Origin: JBAVEL01 sp049587715 | Lineage (GTDB): Bacteria > Bacteroidota > Ignavibacteria > UBA10030 > UBA6906 | Length of the DNA: 28,191 bases | NCBI GenBank assembly: GCA_049587715.1 | Contig: JBAVEL010000118.1 | Span: forward strand, 1-28,191 | Reading direction: 5' to 3' | Shown: piece after piece, positions 1 to 7,056 of the stretch | How the letters are laid out: the number at the start of each line of letters is the position of its first letter | How positions within the stretch are numbered: the first letter of the stretch is position 1 | The notes under the pieces: model-generated | The model's input: the letters and a program-made list of their open reading frames with translations, nothing else | Told to the model about the DNA's origin: nothing | The model's database searches: none | Position numbers and translations under genes: made by a program

Positions 1-1725
1 GGCCAGACCTGGACCCGCCTGGGGGGGGGGCTGCCGGCCCCGGCTGCGAACCTGGGGCGCCCGGCGGTGGCCTTCGCCCCCTCGCATCCCGATGTCGTGT
101 ATGCCGCCTTCGCGGACGATCCCGGGAATTTCCTGGGCTCCTGGAAGAGCACGGACGGGGGCGACACCTGGACCCGCATGAACGATGCCGCCCTGGCCGG
201 TCTCTACAGCAACTTCGGCTGGTACTTCGGGAAGGTGTTTGTGCACCCCCAGGATCCCGGGAAGGTCTTCATCTTCGGGGTCTCGGCGGGGCGCAGCACC
301 AACGGGGGCGCTTCCTGGTCCACCCTGGTGGCCGGTCACGTGGACCATCACGCCATGGTCTTCGATCCGGACCCGGCTCTGATGCACATCGGGACCGACG
401 GGGGATTTGCCACCAGCACCAACGGGGGGGTGTCCTGGACGCGCCGGAGCGATCAGGGCCTGTGGATCACCCAGTTCTACGCGGGGGCCATCGACCGGCA
501 GAACCCCGCCCGCTCCATGGGAGGAACGCAGGACAACGGGACTCCCCGCACCCTCACGGGGAACGCATGGGACTGGTCCGACATCAACGGGGGGGACGGC
601 TTCTACTGCCCCATCGACTATGTGAACCCCCAGTATCAGTATGCCGAGTCGCAGTACGGGGTCATCCGCCGCACGACGGACAACTGGTCCACCAGCGCCG
701 GGGGGACCACGGGCATCAGCGCGACGGACCGGAAGAACTGGTCCACCCCTCTTATCCTGGACCCCGTGAACCCCGCGGTGCTCTACACGGGCACGCAGAG
801 GCTGTACCGGAGCACCAACCGGGCCGCGAACTGGGGGGCCGTGAGCGGAGACCTGACGGGCGGGCTGGTGCCCGGCTTCACCTCCTACGCCACCATCACC
901 ACGATCGATGTGGCCCCCACGGACACCAACGCCATCATCGCGGGCACGGACGACGCGCGGGTGTGGGTGAGCAGCAACAGGGGGGGAACCTGGACGAACG
1001 TCTCGGCCGGGCTTCCCGAGAGATGGGTCACGCGGGTGCGCTTCGACCCCGCCGACAGCCGCTCCGCCTACGTGACGCTCTCGGGCTACCGCTACGACAC
1101 GAAGCTCCCGCACGTGTTCCGGACCACCAACAGCGGCGGCGAGTGGCTGGACATCAGCGGCAACCTGCCCGAGACCCCCGTGAACGTGATCGCGGCGGAT
1201 CCGGCGTTTCCCAACCGGCTGTATGTGGGCACCGATGTGGGCTGCTTCTTCAGCACCGACCGGGGGGGACAGTGGCATGCCATGGGCACGGGGCTGCCCA
1301 ACGTCGTGGTGAGCGACCTGGTGATCCACGCCCCCACGCGCATCGCCCGGGCGTTCACCCACGGACGGTCCATGTGGGAAATCCCCCTGGACGGCCTGGT
1401 GCTGGCGGCGGAGGATCGCGGGGCCGTTCCCCCCACGTGGTGCGAGCTTCTTCCCGCCTATCCGAACCCCTTCAATCCGGCCGCAACGGTGCGGTACCGG
1501 CTGGCGGATGCCGCGCATGTGCTGCTCGAAGTGACGGATCCGGCGGGGAGGCGCGTGCGGGTGCTGGAGGAGGGGGAGAGGGAAGGGGGAGAGCATCGCG
1601 CCCTCTGGGACGGACGGGATGAGCGGGGAGGGCAGACTGCTTCGGGTGTGTACTTCTGCCGCCTGCAGGCGTCGGGGGAACGGGGGAGGGTCCTTGCCGT
1701 CCGGAAACTCGTGCTCCTCAGGTAG
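1..1725 (+). CDS. Secreted Asp-box (BNR/sialidase-like) repeat protein with C-terminal sorting-type domain, 5' partial
   Basis: The frame is open from base 1, so the gene begins upstream of the window; the GTG at 67 is internal. At least seven Asp-box-like motifs (S/T-x-D/N-x-G-x-x-W) are visible, for example STDGGDTW near 150-175, STNGGASW near 295, STNGGVSW near 415, SSNRGGTW near 970, TTNSGGEW near 1123 and STDRGGQW near 1252. Such repeats form beta-propeller blades in sialidase/VPS10-like exoproteins. The last 85 or so residues carry YPNPFNP, a WDGRD box, ASGVYF and a basic end, the pattern of FlgD-like/type IX-style C-terminal sorting domains in FCB bacteria. It is probably exported and surface-attached or released. 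The substrate is unknown; it need not be an enzyme, since no catalytic residues can be assigned. A ten-G run lies at 21-30. A strong hairpin follows the stop. Confidence 0.85.
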   Translation, partial: GQTWTRLGGGLPAPAANLGRPAVAFAPSHPDVVYAAFADDPGNFLGSWKSTDGGDTWTRMNDAALAGLYSNFGWYFGKVFVHPQDPGKVFIFGVSAGRSTNGGASWSTLVAGHVDHHAMVFDPDPALMHIGTDGGFATSTNGGVSWTRRSDQGLWITQFYAGAIDRQNPARSMGGTQDNGTPRTLTGNAWDWSDINGGDGFYCPIDYVNPQYQYAESQYGVIRRTTDNWSTSAGGTTGISATDRKNWSTPLILDPVNPAVLYTGTQRLYRSTNRAANWGAVSGDLTGGLVPGFTSYATITTIDVAPTDTNAIIAGTDDARVWVSSNRGGTWTNVSAGLPERWVTRVRFDPADSRSAYVTLSGYRYDTKLPHVFRTTNSGGEWLDISGNLPETPVNVIAADPAFPNRLYVGTDVGCFFSTDRGGQWHAMGTGLPNVVVSDLVIHAPTRIARAFTHGRSMWEIPLDGLVLAAEDRGAVPPTWCELLPAYPNPFNPAATVRYRLADAAHVLLEVTDPAGRRVRVLEEGEREGGEHRALWDGRDERGGQTASGVYFCRLQASGERGRVLAVRKLVLLR

Positions 1726-1740
1726 ACCGCCTCCCCCACA

Positions 1741-1772
1741 CGCGGGAGCGGCGGGGCCGGACCGCTCCCGCG
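1741..1772 (+). terminator. Terminator-like perfect 11-bp hairpin after the Asp-box gene
   Basis: CGCGGGAGCGG (1741-1751) and CCGCTCCCGCG (1762-1772) are perfect inverted repeats around a 10-base loop, 15 bases after the TAG at 1725. The hairpin is followed by TTGCATTT and then CTTTTGTGTTCCTTTTT, which is T-rich but not a clean T tract. It probably ends the upstream transcript. Confidence 0.6.
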
Positions 1773-1832
1773 TTGCATTTCGGACCCCTTTTGTGTTCCT
1801 TTTTCCGGGTCCCAGACACCACTACCGGCTTC

Positions 1833-4430
1833 GTGTCCACTCCTCTCATGAAGCAGTACGCGCAGGTGAAGGCGCGCTATCCGGGGGCAATCCTGCTCTT
1901 CCGGATGGGGGATTTCTACGAGACCTTCGACGAGGACGCCCGGGTGGCCGCACGGGTGCTCGGCATCACCCTCACCCGGCGGGGGAACGGAGCCGCCGGC
2001 GAGGTGCCCCTGGCCGGTTTTCCCCACCATGCCCTGGAATCCTACCTTCCCCGCCTCCTGAAGGCGGGGCACCGGGTGGCCGTCTGCGAGCAGACGGAGG
2101 ATCCCCGGTTTGCCCGGGGCCTCGTGAAGCGGGAGGTGATCGAGGTGGTGACCCCCGGGGTGGCCTATTCGGAGAAGGTGCTGGACGGCAGGCGGAACAA
2201 CTACCTGGCGGCCGCGGCCCTTCCCAGCGCCGTGGCTTCCGCCTCCGACACGGTGGGTTTCGCCTGGGCGGACGTCTCCACGGCCGAGTTCCGGGTGACG
2301 GAGTTCCCCCTGGCACGGCTGCGGGAACAGGCCGCTTCCATCCAGAGCGCGGAGATCCTTGTGCAGCGCCGGGACGCCGCGGCCGTGCAACGCCTGCTGG
2401 AGGGAATTCCCTGCGGGCTGTTCACCCTGCTGGAGGACTGGATCTTCCACGAGGAAGCGGCACGCGAGCTTCTCCTTGCCCACTTCCAGACACGCTCCCT
2501 GAAGGGATTCGGCATGGAGGACATGGGCCCGGGCACGGCCGCTGCGGGGGCCATCCTCCATTACCTTCAGGAGACACAGAAAGCCAACCTGCTCCACATC
2601 CGGCGGATCTCCCGGGTGGACACGGGGGAGACCATGACCCTGGATCCCTCCACGAAGCGGAACCTGGAGATCGGCTCCACGCTCTCGGGGGAATCGGAGG
2701 GGAGTCTCTTCTCGGTCCTGGACCGGACGCGCACCCCCATGGGGGGGCGGCTTCTCAATCGCTGGGTGCACCAGCCCCTCCGGCGGGCGGCCGGAATCAC
2801 GGCCCGCCTGGACGCGGTGGAGGAACTGAAGGGAAAGCAGGATGTCCGGAGCAGGGTCCAGGAGGTGCTGGAGAGGATCGGAGACCTGGAGCGGCTCATG
2901 ACCCGGGTCTGCACCGGGCGCGCAAACCCCCGCGAGATGCTGGCCCTGAAGTCGGTACTGGAGGATGTGGCGGCGGCGGCAGGCGCGACGGCGGACCTCA
3001 CGGCAGCGCTCCCGGCAGAGCTGCACGGGCGGCTCCACCCCCTTCCCCACCTGGTGAAGCTCATCGGGGAGGCCATGGCGGATGACCCTCCCGCAACACT
3101 CGCGGAAGGGGGGGTGATCCGGACAGGGTACAGCCGGGAGCTGGACGGCCTGCGGGAATCGGCCCGCGGGGGGAAGACCTGGATCGCGGAGCTGCAGAGG
3201 AAGGAGAGGGAACGCACCGGGATCCCCTCCCTGAAGGTGGGGTTCAACAACGTCTTCGGGTACTATATTGAGATCACCCATACGCACCGGGAGCGCATCC
3301 CTCCCGACTACATCCGCAAGCAGACCCTCACGGGCGCTGAACGGTATGTGACTCCGGAGCTGAAGGAGGAGGAGGAGCGGATCCTGCACGCGGAGGAACG
3401 GATCGCGGCCCTGGAGGCGGAGCTGTACAACGGGCTCCGTCTTTCGGCGGGGGCCGAGGCGGAGGCGGTGCAGGAGAACGCCGCGGCGCTCGCCACGCTG
3501 GACTGCCTCGCCTCGCTGGCGGAGGACGCCCAGGAGTACGGCTACGTGCGCCCGGAGGTGGATGAGGGGACGGTCCTGGAGATAGAGGACGGCCGCCACC
3601 CGGTGATCGAGCGGTTCCTTCCGCCGGGCCAGACCTACACTCCCAACTCCCTCCGCCTGGACACCTCCCGGGAGCAGGTGGTCATCCTGACGGGCCCCAA
3701 CATGAGCGGGAAGTCCAGCTATCTGAGACAGGCGGGGCTGATTACGCTCCTGGCGCAGGTGGGAAGCTTCGTGAGCGCCGCGCGCGCGCGTGTGGGACTG
3801 GTGGACAACATCTTCACGCGGGTGGGGGCCAGCGACAACATTACCTCGGGAGAGAGCACATTCCTGGTGGAGATGCACGAGGCGGCCCACATCCTGAACA
3901 CCGCCACCTCCCGGAGCCTGATCCTCCTGGACGAGGTGGGGCGGGGGACGAGCACCTTCGACGGCATCAGCATCGCCTGGGCCCTGACCGAGTACATCCA
4001 CCAGCGCCTCGGAGCCCGAACCCTCTTTGCCACCCACTACCACGAGTTGAACGAGCTGGCCGACCGGCTTCCCCGGGTCAGGAACTTCAAGGTGGAGGTG
4101 CGGGAGTACGGAGAGACGGTGATCTTCCTGCACAGGGTGAGCCCGGGGTTTGCGGATCACTCCTACGGGATCCATGTGGCCCGGATGGCCGGCCTCCCCC
4201 GGGAAGTGACGGACCGGGCGCAGGAGATCCTGGGGAATCTGGAGGGGAGCGGGCTGACCCTGCAGGAGGCGGGCGCGCGGACGGGAGGGCGGACCGGCCT
4301 TCAGCTCACGCTCTTCGAGCCGGGGGAGCAGAAGCTCCGCGCCGAGCTGGAGGCGATGGACATCGAGCGGATGACCCCCCTGGAGGCCCTGGCGAAGCTG
4401 GCGGAGCTGAAGAAACTCCCGCGCGGGTAA
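1833..4430 (+). CDS. mutS: DNA mismatch repair protein MutS
   Basis: MutS binds base mismatches and small loops as a clamp and recruits MutL using ATP. From the GTG at 1833 the protein has 865 residues, normal for bacterial MutS. The mismatch-wedge motif GDFYE is at 26-30, the Walker A GPNMSGKSS at 621-629, the Walker B LILLDEVGRGTS with acidic pair near 700-701, and the ATHYHE switch near 733-738. The end TPLEALAKLAELKKL is the usual MutS tail. The longest open frame would start at TTG 1773, directly abutting the terminator-like hairpin and adding 20 residues with no family similarity. GTG 1833 (reading MSTPLMKQYAQVKARYPG) fits the family N-terminus better; ATG 1848 is also possible. No good Shine-Dalgarno or promoter is visible. 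mutL is not in the window. The gene converges with the DUF2721 gene. Confidence 0.97.
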   Translation: MSTPLMKQYAQVKARYPGAILLFRMGDFYETFDEDARVAARVLGITLTRRGNGAAGEVPLAGFPHHALESYLPRLLKAGHRVAVCEQTEDPRFARGLVKREVIEVVTPGVAYSEKVLDGRRNNYLAAAALPSAVASASDTVGFAWADVSTAEFRVTEFPLARLREQAASIQSAEILVQRRDAAAVQRLLEGIPCGLFTLLEDWIFHEEAARELLLAHFQTRSLKGFGMEDMGPGTAAAGAILHYLQETQKANLLHIRRISRVDTGETMTLDPSTKRNLEIGSTLSGESEGSLFSVLDRTRTPMGGRLLNRWVHQPLRRAAGITARLDAVEELKGKQDVRSRVQEVLERIGDLERLMTRVCTGRANPREMLALKSVLEDVAAAAGATADLTAALPAELHGRLHPLPHLVKLIGEAMADDPPATLAEGGVIRTGYSRELDGLRESARGGKTWIAELQRKERERTGIPSLKVGFNNVFGYYIEITHTHRERIPPDYIRKQTLTGAERYVTPELKEEEERILHAEERIAALEAELYNGLRLSAGAEAEAVQENAAALATLDCLASLAEDAQEYGYVRPEVDEGTVLEIEDGRHPVIERFLPPGQTYTPNSLRLDTSREQVVILTGPNMSGKSSYLRQAGLITLLAQVGSFVSAARARVGLVDNIFTRVGASDNITSGESTFLVEMHEAAHILNTATSRSLILLDEVGRGTSTFDGISIAWALTEYIHQRLGARTLFATHYHELNELADRLPRVRNFKVEVREYGETVIFLHRVSPGFADHSYGIHVARMAGLPREVTDRAQEILGNLEGSGLTLQEAGARTGGRTGLQLTLFEPGEQKLRAELEAMDIERMTPLEALAKLAELKKLPRG

Positions 4431-4441
4431 GCGGGCGGGAG
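4416..4441. terminator. Possible bidirectional hairpin between mutS and DUF2721 gene
   Basis: CTCCCGC (4416-4422) and GCGGGAG (4435-4441) can form a 7-bp stem with a 12-base loop spanning the mutS stop codon, between two convergent genes. There is no T tract on the plus side; on the minus side the sequence after the stem is AGTTTCTTC. Placement favours a terminator, but the structure is weak. Confidence 0.3.
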
Positions 4442-4924
4442 CTACTCGTCCCCGTGGACCTCAATCAGGATGATCCGGTACGAGCGGGCGATCTCGAGGC
4501 CGGAGTAGACGACCCCCACCAGGACCCCGATCATCCCCCCCACGAACAGAACCAGAGGAATGCGCCGGAGGGTCTCGGAGACCACGAAGAGGTTCAGAGC
4601 GATCATCGTGGAGGTGGCCACGAACAGCCCGACCGCCGAGAGGTGGGCCATGATGGCGTTCCGCACATAGCGGCTCCGCAGGAGGAGTTCTCTGGTCTGG
4701 TTGGTCACGCTCATGAAGCGGGTCTTCTCGGCGTATCCCAGCTCCACGCTGTCCGCAAGCTGCCTGAAATAGCGGCGCTTTTCGTCGTTCAGCAGGCGGA
4801 TCCGGTTGATGATGCTGGAATAGCGGTTGTTCAGCCCCAGCAGAAGAAGGCCCACGGCGGAGATACCCAGGGCGGGGGCCAGGATTGCCTGTATTGCCTC
4901 GAGGGCGGTGACGGGTGTTTCCAT
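4442..4924 (-). CDS. DUF2721 family membrane protein
   Basis: The 160-residue protein starts at the ATG at 4924. The N-terminal half, with LTALEAIQAILAPALGISA-like sequence followed by GLLLLGLNNRYSSIINRIRLLNDE, is the signature of the DUF2721 family of small inner-membrane proteins, whose function is not known. Three hydrophobic segments are visible at about 12-32, 92-115 and 121-142, with a charged, probably cytoplasmic helical stretch (about 35-90) rich in Arg and Glu between the first and second. The open frame extends far upstream to 5974, but that part is antisense to the DinB gene and carries no family similarity. The gene is monocistronic, convergent with mutS and divergent from the dinB-like gene. 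A weak -10-like TATCTT lies upstream without a convincing -35. Confidence 0.85.
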   Translation of the reverse strand: METPVTALEAIQAILAPALGISAVGLLLLGLNNRYSSIINRIRLLNDEKRRYFRQLADSVELGYAEKTRFMSVTNQTRELLLRSRYVRNAIMAHLSAVGLFVATSTMIALNLFVVSETLRRIPLVLFVGGMIGVLVGVVYSGLEIARSYRIILIEVHGDE

Positions 4925-4996
4925 CGTCGGATCGGTTTCTCCATTGCTGTGGAACAGGAAAAGATACGCTTTTTCCCCCTCAGGAAGAATCCCGGG

Positions 4997-5025
4997 TTGC
5001 TTCCCGGGCCGCTCTTTTATACCAT
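4997..5025 (+). promoter_or_regulatory. Promoter of the dinB-like gene, -35 inside a CCCGGG repeat
   Basis: TTGCTT (4997-5002), a 17-base spacer and TACCAT (5020-5025) form a sigma70-like promoter. The predicted start near 5032 leaves a leader of about 20 bases containing the ribosome site. The -35 is flanked on both sides by CCCGGG (4991-4996 and 5003-5008), which could be an operator. The -35 matches those of other promoters in the window. Confidence 0.45.
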
Positions 5026-5044
5026 AGGCGCATCGGACACACAC

Positions 5045-5050
5045 GGAGGA
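5045..5050 (+). promoter_or_regulatory. Ribosome binding site of the dinB-like gene
   Basis: GGAGGA lies just before the ATG at 5054. It fixes the start there and excludes the 200-residue upstream extension of the open frame, which is antisense to the DUF2721 gene. Confidence 0.7.
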
Positions 5051-5053
5051 ATC

Positions 5054-5551
5054 ATGACCCTGGGTGAAATCAAGATGCTGCACGCCTACAATGCCTGGGC
5101 CGACAACCGGCTTCTGGATGCGCTGGAGGGGCTCCCGCCCGGGGAGTACAACCGGGAGAGGGGAGGAAGCTTCGGGAGCATCCACGCCACCCTCATGCAC
5201 CTCGTGGGGGCGCAGGCGCTCTGGCTTGCCCGATGGCGGGGAGAGAAGGACGCCCGCATGAGCGAGGCGTCCTCCGCCGGCACGCCGGCGGAGGCGAGGG
5301 AGTTGTGGCAGAAGACGGGACACGGGATTGCCCAGTGGATCGGACTCCTGACGGATAGGAAGCTCGGGGAGACGTTCGTTTCGACGAACGCGAAGGGGGA
5401 GACCTTCCGGGACACCTGCGCGGGCGCCTTCCAGCACATGGTGAACCACTCCACCTACCACCGCGGGCAGATCGCGGTCCTGATGAGGCAGGCGGGCGCG
5501 GCTCCCCCTCCCACGGACCTCATCCGCTTCCTGCGGGAAGCGGGGGGATAG
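5054..5551 (+). CDS. DinB/YfiT-fold putative metal-dependent protein
   Basis: The 165-residue protein fits the DinB four-helix-bundle family in length and motif. The expected metal-binding histidine triad is present: His49 (in LMHLVGAQALW), His132 and His136 (in MVNHSTYHRGQ). Members include thiol-dependent transferases such as bacillithiol or mycothiol S-transferases and damage-induced proteins, but many have unknown substrates and nothing here identifies the thiol. The start at 5054 is set by the GGAGGA box and the promoter at 4997-5025. The next gene begins 6 bases after the stop, so the two are probably co-transcribed. DinB is a fold name here, not DNA polymerase IV. Confidence 0.92.
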   Translation: MTLGEIKMLHAYNAWADNRLLDALEGLPPGEYNRERGGSFGSIHATLMHLVGAQALWLARWRGEKDARMSEASSAGTPAEARELWQKTGHGIAQWIGLLTDRKLGETFVSTNAKGETFRDTCAGAFQHMVNHSTYHRGQIAVLMRQAGAAPPPTDLIRFLREAGG

Positions 5552-5557
5552 GGGGGG

Positions 5558-6121
5558 ATGCGCCACGGGAAGCTCCTCTTCCGCCTGGGGGTCTTCCTCT
5601 GGGCGGGATATCTGACCTGGTTCCTGGCCACGGGGTACCGCCCCGCGGACGCAGGGTTTCATCCCCCTTTCCTCATCCGGGTTCTGGACCTCCTGAACCT
5701 CTTCATCCATGAGGCCGGACACCTCTTCCTGAAACCGTTCGGCATGTGGGTCCACATCATCGGGGGGTCCCTCTTCCAGGTACTCGCCCCCGCCGCCCTC
5801 GCCGCAGCGGCATGGAGGCGGAGCAGCGCGAGTCTTCCCCTCCCGGTCTTCTGGCTGGGGGAGAGCCTGGTGAACGTGAGCGTGTACATCCAGGACGCCC
5901 CCACCAGGAAGCTGAAGCTGATCGCCAAAGGACTCATACACGACTGGGGATGGCTCCTTGCCGGGAAGGTGCATCTGGCGGGTCCGATTGCGGACGGGGT
6001 GCTCGTGGCCGGTCTGGCGGCCTGCACGGCGGCTGCGGGGTGGGGCATATTCACGGCGGTGCGGGACTGGCAGAGGGAGGGGCAGCCGGCCGGTCTTGGA
6101 AATCCCCCCTCCCTTCCGTAG
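5558..6121 (+). CDS. Uncharacterised membrane protein with HEAGH metalloprotease-like motif
   Basis: The protein has 187 residues and several hydrophobic segments (about 8-25, 64-86, 93-112 and 145-168). HEAGH at 51-55 matches the zinc-binding HExxH of site-2-protease-like (M50) and other metallopeptidases, and sits at the start of a hydrophobic stretch as in membrane-embedded proteases. Further conserved-looking parts are the IIGGSLFQVLAPA stretch (67-79), the LVNVSVYIQDA stretch (104-114) and an HDW motif (128-130). Together they resemble a widespread but uncharacterised group of small HEAGH membrane proteins. Whether it cleaves anything is unknown; no NPDG-type third-ligand motif of classical S2P is evident, and Asp113 or His128-Asp129 are possible ligands. 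It lies 6 bases after the dinB-like gene, with a G-rich ribosome site overlapping the gap. Its last codons contain the promoter of the next gene. Confidence 0.75.
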   Translation: MRHGKLLFRLGVFLWAGYLTWFLATGYRPADAGFHPPFLIRVLDLLNLFIHEAGHLFLKPFGMWVHIIGGSLFQVLAPAALAAAAWRRSSASLPLPVFWLGESLVNVSVYIQDAPTRKLKLIAKGLIHDWGWLLAGKVHLAGPIADGVLVAGLAACTAAAGWGIFTAVRDWQREGQPAGLGNPPSLP

Positions 6122-6124
6122 ATT
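6096..6124 (+). promoter_or_regulatory. Promoter for the C39 peptidase-glycan operon
   Basis: TTGGAA (6096-6101), a 17-base spacer and TAGATT (6119-6124) lie across the stop codon of the HEAGH gene. The predicted start is near 6131, giving a leader of about 50 bases. The -10 and following bases read TAGATTGACG, close to the TATATTGACG found at two other promoters. A 12-base palindrome (CGGGCGCGCCCG) lies in the leader near 6131-6142. Confidence 0.45.
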
Positions 6125-6180
6125 GACGGGCGGGCGCGCCCGGGCTCGCCTCCGTTTCGATCCCTTTCAGTCTTTGCAGC

Positions 6181-7041
6181 ATGGGTCTCTACCCCCAACC
6201 CAACAACTGGCAGTGCGGACCCTTCGCCCTGAAACATGCCCTCATCATGCTGGGGCAGATCGTGGACGAGCGTGAGGTCTCGCGCATCGCCCGGACCCAC
6301 TGGTGGTCCGGGACCGACGAAATCAAGCTGGGACGCGCAGCGCATCGCTACGGCTGCGAGCTCAAGCTGATCCGCCGGAAGAACCCCCTCCGGGCGAGGC
6401 GGGAGCTCCTGGTGGCCCTGAAGAGGGGCTCCCCCGCCCTCCTGTGCGTGGACGGCTGGAACCACTGGATCACGGTGGTGGGGGCGGAGCGGGGCAAGTT
6501 CATCTCCATCGACAGCCGGAAGCAGCCCGTGGTCTGCGTGGACACCTGGCGGGCGCTGAAGCACCGCTGGGTGTACCGGGAGGTGGACGAGGACGATCCC
6601 ACCAACACCGAGGAGCTCTACGACCTGCACCTGGTGATTCCCCGCACCAGGGCGCGGAGCAAAGCGCGGTTCTCGCTCCGGGCGGCGCGCTATCTGCGGC
6701 GGCCGGAAAACCGCATCTTTGCCTCCCACTGGGACGAGTATTTCACCGACCTGCTCCGCATCTGCACTCCCCGTACCCCGCGCAGTGAGCGGATCCTGCG
6801 GATGGGAGAGCTGCTCCGGCGCCACGGGGCCGTCATCCGGAACCAGGTGGCCTACTGGCACGGCGTGGTGAAGCCGCGGGCGGTGGAGCGGCAGCTCCGG
6901 AATCTCCGCTTCGTGGCGGATACATACGACCTGGTGGTGCGGCAGGACGACGAAAAACGGGCCATCGTGGCCATCACGGCCAACCTGAGTCTCTGGGCGG
7001 CCAGCAAGTTCGGCGTGGATGAAGTGTACGGCAACAGCTAA
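6181..7041 (+). CDS. Cytoplasmic C39-like (papain-fold) cysteine peptidase domain protein
   Basis: The N-terminal half looks like a C39-type cysteine peptidase: Gln11 and Cys12 in NNWQCGPFALKHAL, His95 in GWNHWITVVG, and Asp111 in ISIDSR make the expected oxyanion Gln and Cys-His-Asp triad. C39 domains usually remove double-glycine leaders and are fused to ABC exporters; this one is free-standing at 286 residues. It has no signal peptide and no membrane segment, because the catalytic Cys is only 12 residues from the start. The C-terminal half (about 150-286) is basic and rich in Arg and Trp, and I do not recognise it. The ATG at 6181 lacks a good Shine-Dalgarno, but the family motif begins immediately after it. 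The next gene starts 15 bases downstream. The substrate is unknown; no small double-glycine peptide gene is apparent nearby. Confidence 0.72.
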   Translation: MGLYPQPNNWQCGPFALKHALIMLGQIVDEREVSRIARTHWWSGTDEIKLGRAAHRYGCELKLIRRKNPLRARRELLVALKRGSPALLCVDGWNHWITVVGAERGKFISIDSRKQPVVCVDTWRALKHRWVYREVDEDDPTNTEELYDLHLVIPRTRARSKARFSLRAARYLRRPENRIFASHWDEYFTDLLRICTPRTPRSERILRMGELLRRHGAVIRNQVAYWHGVVKPRAVERQLRNLRFVADTYDLVVRQDDEKRAIVAITANLSLWAASKFGVDEVYGNS

Positions 7042-7056
7042 GCCGGGAGGGGCGGG

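Noticed and set aside
1458..4175. A 905-codon open frame antisense to mutS
   Set aside because: Explained by the scarcity of stop codons opposite GC-rich third positions; low-complexity product, no start signal and no known motif.
4442..5974. 510-codon version of the DUF2721 gene and the 365-codon version of the dinB-like gene
   Set aside because: The extensions are mutually antisense to the real genes; family similarity and ribosome sites begin only at 4924 (minus) and 5054 (plus).
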